Shown here piece after piece: positions 1 to 4,809 of a stretch of DNA of 6,323 nt. The notes below the pieces were generated by a model. It saw only the letters and a program-made list of their open reading frames with translations. It made no database searches and was not told the DNA's origin. Where the stretch lies: assembly GCA_000402295.1 (NCBI GenBank), contig AQRW01000167.1, positions 28,459 through 34,781 of the forward strand. The letters run 5' to 3'. The stretch is from Candidatus Aerophobus profundus SCGC AAA252-L23. GTDB taxonomy: Bacteria > Aerophobota > Aerophobia > Aerophobales > Aerophobaceae. Within the stretch, counting starts at the first letter, position 1, and every line of letters begins with the position of its first letter. The position numbers were made by a program, and so were the translations under genes.

Positions 1-857
1 CCCTGAATCAATATTGAATCATGCGGACCCTCAGCCCCTACGGACATCTGTAGATTTAGGCTAATTAGTTGATTCCCGTTTTTATCCATACCTCGAGCGG
101 TTTGCCTTATCCCCAGAACTTGATTTTTCTTAATAGTAAAGTACTGAGTGGATATATCTTTATCCGCGATCACTGGATCTATAGTTTCCTGCACCTCAGC
201 CAATTGCCAGTCAAAATTCCCGGCCAGATAGGCCAACGATTCAGGCAAGCCAATGTGACCGATTCTTTTCTTTTCCACTCCTTCCCGAAATTCTTCCGGG
301 GTAAGAGCCACTCCTACTTTCTTCTGTAAAGGTAAGCGTCGAGTAGATGCATCTACCACCCTTTCTATACTAATACTGTTTACTTTCCGGCAAACACCGG
401 TAAGGAAAAGTGGGAGGGTGTCCATGACGAAACCGGGGTTTACCCCAGTACCTAACACAGTTACCCCGTGCTTTTTAGCTAAATCATCTAACTGTTTCGA
501 GAGATGAGCATTTCCAAGATAGGGGAAAAACACTTCCTCTGCGGAAGTGATACAGTTAATCCCTTGGGCAACGATCCCCTCGATTTGAGGATACATTTTC
601 TCCAGACTGGATCCTGTGGTAAGTAAAACCACATCGGCATCGACATTGGACATAACTTCGTCAGCATCGCCAGATACAGTGACGCCTATTTTTTTACCAG
701 GATTCAAGAGATCTCCTAAATCTTTTCCTACTTTCTCCGGAGCTATATCAATAGCCCCTACTATTTCCAACTTTGGATTATCCAGGATAATCTCCGCCGT
801 CTTCATTCCTATTGGCCCAAGGCCATAGGAGATCACCCGTATTTTCTTATCTTTCAC
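1..857 (-). CDS. 2,4-diaminopentanoate dehydrogenase-like / DapB-N-fold NAD(P)-dependent oxidoreductase, C-terminus cut by window edge
   Basis: An open frame runs from a GTG at 857 to the window edge: 285 codons without a stop. The N-terminus is a Rossmann fold of the dihydrodipicolinate reductase type, with the glycine motif GLGPIG at residues 12-17 and an acidic residue D37 after the second strand, which would suit NAD-ribose binding. A TSAEEVFFP segment (104-112), GTGVNPGFVMDTLP (136-149) and ERVVDASTRRLP (165-176) are typical of the 2,4-diaminopentanoate dehydrogenase family, which oxidatively deaminates a diamino acid in ornithine fermentation; many members have other, unknown substrates. 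Family members are about 350 residues, so roughly 60 are missing. GTG is the start because an in-frame ATG at 872 meets a TAG five codons later, and GGAGGAGGG lies 4 bases upstream of GTG. It follows the aminotransferase gene in the same orientation, suggesting a role in amino-group metabolism. The family is secure; the substrate is not. Confidence 0.85.
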   Translation of the reverse strand, partial: MKDKKIRVISYGLGPIGMKTAEIILDNPKLEIVGAIDIAPEKVGKDLGDLLNPGKKIGVTVSGDADEVMSNVDADVVLLTTGSSLEKMYPQIEGIVAQGINCITSAEEVFFPYLGNAHLSKQLDDLAKKHGVTVLGTGVNPGFVMDTLPLFLTGVCRKVNSISIERVVDASTRRLPLQKKVGVALTPEEFREGVEKKRIGHIGLPESLAYLAGNFDWQLAEVQETIDPVIADKDISTQYFTIKKNQVLGIRQTARGMDKNGNQLISLNLQMSVGAEGPHDSILIQ

Positions 858-861
858 CTAT

Positions 862-870
862 CCCTCCTCC
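862..870 (-). promoter_or_regulatory. Ribosome binding site fixing the GTG start of the dehydrogenase-like gene
   Basis: GGAGGAGGG on the minus strand, 4 bases before GTG (8 from the GGAGG core). It overlaps a short in-frame ATG-to-TAG run that ends right before the GTG, which rules out the upstream ATG as the start. Confidence 0.75.
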
Positions 871-920
871 ATTAGCTTTCATAAAGGTAGTCACAACTTT
901 AGGTATCACAAAGGGACCAT

Positions 921-964
921 GGTAGCCGCAGCTTTTAAGCTGCGCAAATAAACGCCGGCTAAAG
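921..964. repeat. Paired-hairpin interspersed repeat, copy A (eroded right end)
   Basis: This element occupies much of the 116-bp gap between the aminotransferase and dehydrogenase genes. It begins GGTAGCCGCA, forms a hairpin with 8-base arms CGCAGCTT/AAGCTGCG around TT (927-944), and continues through an AT-rich spacer to CGCCGGCTAAAG (953-964). The same order and nearly the same spacing (32 versus 33 bases between the two blocks) occur in the copy at 3324-3380. Here the terminal block that would close the outer stem is replaced by unrelated sequence after 964. No T-run follows on the minus strand, so it is not a standard intrinsic terminator for the upstream gene, although the hairpin could affect mRNA processing or stability. 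Confidence 0.75.
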
Positions 965-973
965 TCTCCCAGA

Positions 974-1912
974 TTATTTTTCCTTTAGATGACTCAAGGC
1001 CTGTTTGACTATATTGACTCCTACTTTATCACTCCAAGCTTCTAATAAACGTTGAGTTAATGGCCCGGGCTTACCTTGACCAATCTGAATACCGTTAAAT
1101 CTTGTAACCGGCAAAATACAGTAGCTGGTAGCAGTGAAAAAGGCTTCCTCAGCGTTATAGACATCATAAGTCTGTATGTCCCTCTCTTCTACAGAAACTT
1201 TCATTTCTCTGGCTAACTCTATCACTGTCTCCCGACTCATTCCCCCCAGAACGTTACGAAGACCGGGGGTCCACAATACTCCATTCCTTACTAGGAAAAA
1301 ATTATATCCGTCACCCTCAGCTATGTTGGCCTGCTCATCAAGCAGGAGGCAATATCCCTCCGGGTCTATTAGTTTTGCCTCTCGGGTACCTAAGTTTAAA
1401 TCCATCCGGCTGCAACTTTTCACCTTAGGATCTACGCATTGAGGAGAAATCCGTCTAACCCAAGGAGTAATAGCGTGGACGCCCTCTTTATAATACCTGG
1501 CATAGGCCTCGAAAGGAAGCGTCCAGCAATATACAATAACGGTGGAATCCTTATAGGCTTGATCCTTGTATCTAAACTGGGGTACCACCCCGGCGGAGAC
1601 ATGTTGAAAAATCCAGCAATCGTCATTTTTCCCCCGCAAGGGCTGATTAGCCTCTAAAACTTCCAGGGATATCTTCTTCATCTCGTCCGGGCTTATACCG
1701 GGATCTATCCTGGCACACCGTAATGACCGAAAGAGACGACTGATATGCTCTTCGAGCTTAAACAACCGTCCATTAAAAGTCCTGATGGCTTCATGAACCA
1801 TGTAAGCATTATGAAAAGCGGTATCAAATATGGAAATTTTTGCCTGACTTTCGGGAACCAATTTCCCGTCTAAATAAACTATCCGTTCCTCCATTTTTTT
1901 CCCCTCTAACAT
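974..1912 (-). CDS. Class IV PLP-dependent aminotransferase (branched-chain / D-amino-acid aminotransferase family)
   Basis: A 312-residue cytoplasmic enzyme of PLP fold type IV, which transfers an amino group between an amino acid and a 2-oxo acid. Visible landmarks in family order: VYLDGKLVPESQAKISIFD near the N-terminus (13-30), phosphate-contacting arginine in EEHISRL (R59), the probable PLP lysine in DPKVKS (K165), and the cofactor-pyridine glutamate in NIAEGDGYNFF (E199), followed by LRNVLGGMSRETVIELA (218-234). Length fits the family (about 280-310). The loop after the first strand reads FHNAYMVHEAIRTF rather than the usual GDGVFEGIR form, so the substrate pocket may be atypical and the common ilvE label is not safe. 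A start at the second ATG (1894, giving MEERIV) is equally plausible. It lies 28 bp behind the LacI-type gene, so co-transcription and LacI control are likely. Branched-chain, D-amino-acid or amine transaminase activity are all possible. Confidence 0.9.
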   Translation of the reverse strand: MLEGKKMEERIVYLDGKLVPESQAKISIFDTAFHNAYMVHEAIRTFNGRLFKLEEHISRLFRSLRCARIDPGISPDEMKKISLEVLEANQPLRGKNDDCWIFQHVSAGVVPQFRYKDQAYKDSTVIVYCWTLPFEAYARYYKEGVHAITPWVRRISPQCVDPKVKSCSRMDLNLGTREAKLIDPEGYCLLLDEQANIAEGDGYNFFLVRNGVLWTPGLRNVLGGMSRETVIELAREMKVSVEERDIQTYDVYNAEEAFFTATSYCILPVTRFNGIQIGQGKPGPLTQRLLEAWSDKVGVNIVKQALSHLKEK

Positions 1913-1923
1913 TTGGGCCTCCT
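1901..1923 (-). promoter_or_regulatory. Two alternative ribosome binding sites for the aminotransferase
   Basis: AGGAGG at 1918-1923 sits 5 bases before the ATG at 1912. A second purine run, AGAGGGG at 1901-1907, sits 6 bases before the in-frame ATG at 1894. Either start gives a plausible protein; the second matches the usual N-terminus of the family more closely. Confidence 0.55.
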
Positions 1924-1940
1924 ACTTAGTTTTTGATTGG

Positions 1941-2960
1941 CTAATTGTGCTCTAACACTCTACAGGATTCTCTTACTATCAATTTGGTATTCAAATACTG
2001 GTGTCTCCTCTTTTTAGTTAGGCCTCTCTTGGGCCAGTCTTTAATTGCCCTAAAGGCTCTACCGGCTATTTGATTAATAGGTTGAGCAACGGTAGTCAGC
2101 CCAGGGTTACTCATTGAGGAAACATATACATTATCAAAACCAACTATTGAGTAGTCATCAGGTATTCTTTTGCCCTCATCCTGAATAGCCCTCATAGCTC
2201 CCAGGGCCATAAAGTCATCGGAGCAAAAAATAGCGGTAAACTGATCATCTCGATCTTGGAGAAGACTCTTCATAGTCTTGTATCCACTTTTGTAGGTCAT
2301 ACCCCCTTCTTCTATTAGTGCTTCCTCCACCTTTAGGCCACTCTTCAAAAGAGTATCACAGTATCCTTTATATCTTTCTCGGCAGGACAAGGCCCTCATC
2401 GGTCCCTTTATAAACGCCATGGTTCGGTGACCAAGATCTATCAAATATTGGGTGGCCAGACAGGCTCCCTGGTAGTTGTTGGCGAATATCGCTGGCGCAT
2501 TTGCCTCCGGTACATCCTCATCTACCAAAACAATAGGCGTTCCTTTTTTGATTAACTCGTTAATGACCTCCGCTGAGAGATGGTCAGTACTTATTATGAT
2601 TCCATCAACCTTTTGATTTTGAAGAAGCTTAATATAGGAAAGTTCTCTTTTAACGTCATTTTCAGAGCTGCAGAGCAAAAGACCATATCTTTCCTTGTAG
2701 CAGACTTCGGTGATGGCGTGGGCAAGTTCCTGGTAGAAAGGATTGATCCCTTCGGGAAGGATGACACCTATTACCCCTGATTCTAAACCCCTCAGACTTC
2801 TTGCTCTGGGATCGGGTATGTAACCCAATTCTTTCACAACTTTCCTTACTTTCTGTCCGGTTTCCTCTCGCATATACCCTTTTACCTTATTATTCAATAC
2901 TCTGGAAACCGTAGTTATAGATACTCCCGCCTGTTCAGCCACATCTTTGATGGTTGCCAT
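1941..2960 (-). CDS. LacI/GalR-family transcriptional regulator
   Basis: A 339-residue DNA-binding repressor or activator of the LacI family, the usual length. Residues 1-24 form the diagnostic helix-turn-helix (MATIKDVAEQAGVS, then TTVSRVLN); a hinge-helix region follows near PRARSLRG (51-58), then a periplasmic-binding-protein-like effector domain from about residue 61 to the end. The segments NPFYQELAHAI (73-83), VDGIIIS (118-124), AIFCSDDFMALG (243-254) and SIVGFDNV (271-278) are typical of that domain, and it closes with the common IVRESC. The turn after the recognition helix (NNKVKGYMREET) seems a couple of residues longer than usual. An AAGGA site lies 8 bases before the ATG. A promoter and a 21-bp palindrome lie immediately upstream, indicating probable autoregulation. 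It is followed after 28 bp by the aminotransferase. Such regulators bind small ligands, often sugars or sugar acids; the ligand here is unknown. Confidence 0.95.
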   Translation of the reverse strand: MATIKDVAEQAGVSITTVSRVLNNKVKGYMREETGQKVRKVVKELGYIPDPRARSLRGLESGVIGVILPEGINPFYQELAHAITEVCYKERYGLLLCSSENDVKRELSYIKLLQNQKVDGIIISTDHLSAEVINELIKKGTPIVLVDEDVPEANAPAIFANNYQGACLATQYLIDLGHRTMAFIKGPMRALSCRERYKGYCDTLLKSGLKVEEALIEEGGMTYKSGYKTMKSLLQDRDDQFTAIFCSDDFMALGAMRAIQDEGKRIPDDYSIVGFDNVYVSSMSNPGLTTVAQPINQIAGRAFRAIKDWPKRGLTKKRRHQYLNTKLIVRESCRVLEHN

Positions 2961-3024
2961 AAATGTTATCCTTGACCTTACAGCCAGAAATGACCTTGGG
3001 AAACCGTACCAATAATGGTTGCGA

Positions 3025-3045
3025 TAACCTTTTCCGAAAAGGTTA
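3025..3045. promoter_or_regulatory. Perfect 21-bp palindrome, candidate operator for the LacI-type regulator
   Basis: Two 10-base arms, TAACCTTTTC and GAAAAGGTTA, surround a single central C/G base pair. The palindrome begins 5 bases downstream of the predicted -10 box and so would cover the transcription start and first ~20 bases. Size, symmetry and placement fit a LacI-family operator acting by blocking initiation. Odd-centred symmetry is less common than the even CG-centred form but occurs, for example, in the E. coli lac operator O1. In the transcript it could also fold as a 5'-end hairpin, but no T-run follows, so attenuation is less likely. Confidence 0.7.
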
Positions 3046-3050
3046 AACTA

Positions 3051-3078
3051 AACATACCCCTCTTCTTTAAAATGTCAA
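3051..3078 (-). promoter_or_regulatory. Sigma-70/sigma-A type promoter of the lacI-like gene
   Basis: The minus strand has a consensus -35 TTGACA (3073-3078), a 16-base spacer, and TATGTT (3051-3056) as a four-of-six -10 box. The start would fall near 3044, giving a leader of about 84 bases before the regulator's ATG. No other promoter is obvious before the aminotransferase or dehydrogenase-like genes, so this one may serve all three. Confidence 0.7.
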
Positions 3079-3106
3079 GTTGGAAATTACCAACGAAGGG
3101 ATGATT

Positions 3107-3292
3107 ATGAGTACACACAAAGAATAACTGAAAAACTGGGAACACGATAAAAATAATCAAGCTCTACATATCTTCGAAGACCTCGTAAAGGTAAATTATC
3201 AAAGTCACTGTGAGAAAATATTCCTCGTAGAGTTTACCAAAAGGAGCTTTGGATATCCCACGGAAAATGACCTGGCTAAGCTTTTTGACTAA
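3107..3292 (+). pseudogene. Possible decayed small plus-strand reading frame
   Basis: On the plus strand an ATG at 3107, preceded by GAAGGG at a plausible distance, opens MSTHKE and then meets TAA at 3125-3127. The same frame continues open for 54 codons to a TAA at 3290-3292, with protein-like composition (for example ALHIFEDLVKVNY and KIFLVEFTKRSFGYPTENDL, mostly hydrophilic with regularly spaced hydrophobic residues). No gene occupies the opposite strand here, so it is not a shadow. I do not recognise the family. It may be the remnant of a gene inactivated by a nonsense mutation, or chance. The repeat at 3324-3380 followed by a T-run lies 32 bp after its end. Confidence 0.25.
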
Positions 3293-3323
3293 TTCTTGCT
3301 TATGATAGTTTAGATTTCACCAA

Positions 3324-3380
3324 GGTAGCCGCAACCTTTAGGTTGCGTTTGTTTTTCGCCGGCTAAAGCCTGCGGCTACC
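3324..3380. repeat. Paired-hairpin interspersed repeat, copy B (complete)
   Basis: A 57-bp element with perfect 10-base outer inverted repeats, GGTAGCCGCA (3324-3333) and TGCGGCTACC (3371-3380). Inside are a hairpin CGCAACC-TTTA-GGTTGCG (3330-3347), a T-rich spacer, and a second half containing CGCCGGCTAAAG (3357-3368), in which GGC-TAAA-GCC can pair. The two halves are related in inverted orientation, like a pair of REP units. Copy A at 921-964 shares the block order. Differing but compensating stem bases (GCAGCTT/AAGCTGC in A, GCAACCT/AGGTTGC in B) suggest selection for the fold or a family of hairpin variants. Confidence 0.8.
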
Positions 3381-3389
3381 AATTTTTTT
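3324..3389 (+). terminator. Possible intrinsic terminator on the plus strand
   Basis: The closing stem of the repeat (GGTAGCCGCA/TGCGGCTACC) is followed on the plus strand by AATTTTTTT (3381-3389). Stem plus T-run is terminator-like, but only for plus-strand transcription, whereas the confirmed genes are on the minus strand. It could block antisense transcripts, or be a relic of the plus-strand frame ending at 3292. The long interior (37 bases) between the outer arms makes this weaker than a compact hairpin. Confidence 0.3.
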
Positions 3390-3409
3390 GTCCAAAAATT
3401 AGCTGGCCC

Positions 3410-4795
3410 TTATTGCCCCTGGAGAACAGGGACGGCATAAGGGCCTTCCCTTACTAAGGCCATGGTCGATTCTCGTTTCACTTCTTGTCTTACTTCCTCG
3501 AGGGCATATAGCAGTGCCCTTTGCACCATTTTGGCGGCGCTTATCTTTTCGTCTTCTACAAAATCGTAGCCACTCCTGCCAGGCAGCTTCTGTAAATCCT
3601 CCGGAGTAATATTTGTGGTACAGTAGATCAATCTATCAAAAGCTCCAATTTTGCTAAAGAATTGATCCCATTTCTGTACCTGCCACTGGTCAGGAATAAA
3701 CTGCCAGGATGTGCCTCTAATAAATTCGGTAAATTTCCCCGGACCTTTATCATTCAAAACATTGATAACTTTTTTGTATTCGTCCTTCCCCACTGCTTCC
3801 TCAGCACTATTATGAGCAACTAAAATAACCATTCCTCCTCTCTTAATGATGGGAATCACTCCGTAAGCTGCTTTGGCCGCCTGATAATGGTTAACAGCCA
3901 TACTCCCACCCTGGGTTAGAACCAGGTCATATTCATGATTAACGGGAATCACACAATCTTCCCTCATTTTTTCCCCTGCTTTAAGGTGGGCTTCTTCCAA
4001 GTCACCGGCAAAAACACCGGTCAATTGTTCCTCGCCGTTTAAGGTGATATTCAGACTAAAGTCGACCCTCACCTTACGGGCAACCTTGAGGGCAAAGCGG
4101 TGGCAGGGATTGCCTTCCAGAACTAGATTTGTAGCCTGGGGGTTGTCCATAAAGTCAACACCATGGAAAACATGGGTGGTCTCTAAATTAACCAGTCCGG
4201 GGCAAATGGCCTTTCTTCCCCCCGATGCTCCGGCCATAAAGTGTGGCTCTACCAGACCGGTGATAATATGGACATCTGCTTCGAGGAACTGCCGGTTTAT
4301 CTTGACCGGGACCCCCTCTATCCTACCCAGACAACCAAGATTGGGTGAGAGGCAATTATGGTCTATTATTTTATAGTTATTCTTAATGAACATACCAAAT
4401 GCTTTCTCTTTCCACTTCTCCGACGTCGGCTGATGAGTTCCCGTGGCTACTATAATCTTGATATTTTTGGCTTTTATTCCTGCTTTATCTAATCTTCTCA
4501 AAAGAGGAAGGAGGATTCCTTCTTCTTTTTCTCCACTGTAGGGAACAGGTCTGGTATCATCAGACACGGCTATAGCAACAGTTAAACGAGAGGGGTCCTT
4601 CCCCCGGGAAGCAATGATACTTTTTAGATCTGGGCTCTGGATAGGGTTAGACAGGGCCTTCTCTATGGTGCTTCGAGGATCTTCTACCGCAGGCACACAT
4701 TTCATCTTGAGAATATCACAATAAGAAGGAACTTTTATGGTCAAAGAGCTAATACCATACGGCAAAACAGTGTCTTTCCAGGGAGAGATATTCAT
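3410..4795 (-). CDS. LarA-family nickel-pincer-nucleotide racemase/epimerase (lactate racemase-like, DUF2088)
   Basis: A 461-residue cytoplasmic enzyme of the lactate racemase family, which inverts the stereocentre of 2-hydroxy acids by transient hydride transfer to a nickel-pincer nucleotide cofactor. Key family motifs are present: SDDTRPVP (78-85) with Asp and Arg, ATGTHQP (117-123) with His121, VEPHFMAGASGGRKAICPG (182-200) with His185 and the cofactor-anchoring Lys195, His211 in FHG, and NHYQAAKAA (302-310) with Gln305 and Lys308. The His-Lys (10) and Lys-His (16) spacings equal those I recall for the Lactobacillus enzyme (H174, K184, H200). The protein is somewhat longer than LarA's roughly 420-430 residues, mainly in the C-terminal domain. 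The family also includes malate, phenyllactate and sugar-acid enzymes, so lactate is only one candidate. It starts 12 bp after the Fe-ADH stop, its GAGG site overlapping that stop codon, indicating one operon and possible translational coupling. Cofactor-synthesis genes (larB, larC, larE) are not in the window. Confidence 0.9.
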   Translation of the reverse strand: MNISPWKDTVLPYGISSLTIKVPSYCDILKMKCVPAVEDPRSTIEKALSNPIQSPDLKSIIASRGKDPSRLTVAIAVSDDTRPVPYSGEKEEGILLPLLRRLDKAGIKAKNIKIIVATGTHQPTSEKWKEKAFGMFIKNNYKIIDHNCLSPNLGCLGRIEGVPVKINRQFLEADVHIITGLVEPHFMAGASGGRKAICPGLVNLETTHVFHGVDFMDNPQATNLVLEGNPCHRFALKVARKVRVDFSLNITLNGEEQLTGVFAGDLEEAHLKAGEKMREDCVIPVNHEYDLVLTQGGSMAVNHYQAAKAAYGVIPIIKRGGMVILVAHNSAEEAVGKDEYKKVINVLNDKGPGKFTEFIRGTSWQFIPDQWQVQKWDQFFSKIGAFDRLIYCTTNITPEDLQKLPGRSGYDFVEDEKISAAKMVQRALLYALEEVRQEVKRESTMALVREGPYAVPVLQGQ

Positions 4796-4805
4796 AGAGA
4801 TTGTA

Positions 4806-4809
4806 CCTC
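4806..4809 (-). promoter_or_regulatory. Ribosome binding site of the larA-like gene, overlapping the upstream stop codon
   Basis: GAGG at 4806-4809 overlaps the TGA stop (4808-4810) of the dehydrogenase gene and lies 10 bases before the ATG at 4795. The spacing is a little long. The arrangement fits translational coupling within an operon. Confidence 0.5.

Larger units (their letters stand above)
2961..3409. other. 449-bp non-coding region between the larA-like and lacI-like genes
   Basis: Besides the promoter, palindrome, possible plus-strand remnant and repeat listed separately, it holds a small perfect palindrome TCTTCGAAGA near 3171-3180. I find no compact stem plus T-run on the minus strand after the LarA-like stop at 3410, so read-through from the upstream operon into the regulator gene cannot be excluded. 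Confidence 0.6.

Noticed and set aside
858..973. Separate promoter for the dehydrogenase-like gene
   Set aside because: TTGTGA-like hexamers occur, but none pairs with a convincing -10 box at acceptable spacing.
2978..3160. 60-codon minus-strand open frame before the lacI-like gene
   Set aside because: It starts at TTG without a good ribosome site, runs straight through the promoter and palindrome, and has low-complexity hydrophobic content with no recognisable domain.
3381..3409. Intrinsic terminator for the Fe-ADH/larA-like operon
   Set aside because: On the minus strand the strong hairpin of the repeat is preceded, not followed, by the A/T-rich run; after the stem the sequence is TTGGTGAAATC with no T-run.
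4044..4376. 110-codon plus-strand open frame inside the larA-like gene
   Set aside because: It is antisense to a conserved, motif-rich coding region and has Arg/Ser/Pro-rich composition typical of a reverse-frame shadow. The same applies to the plus-strand frames at 69-329, 616-828, 1176-1442, 1439-1657, 2580-2780 and 5859-6083 and the minus-strand frame at 1432-1626.
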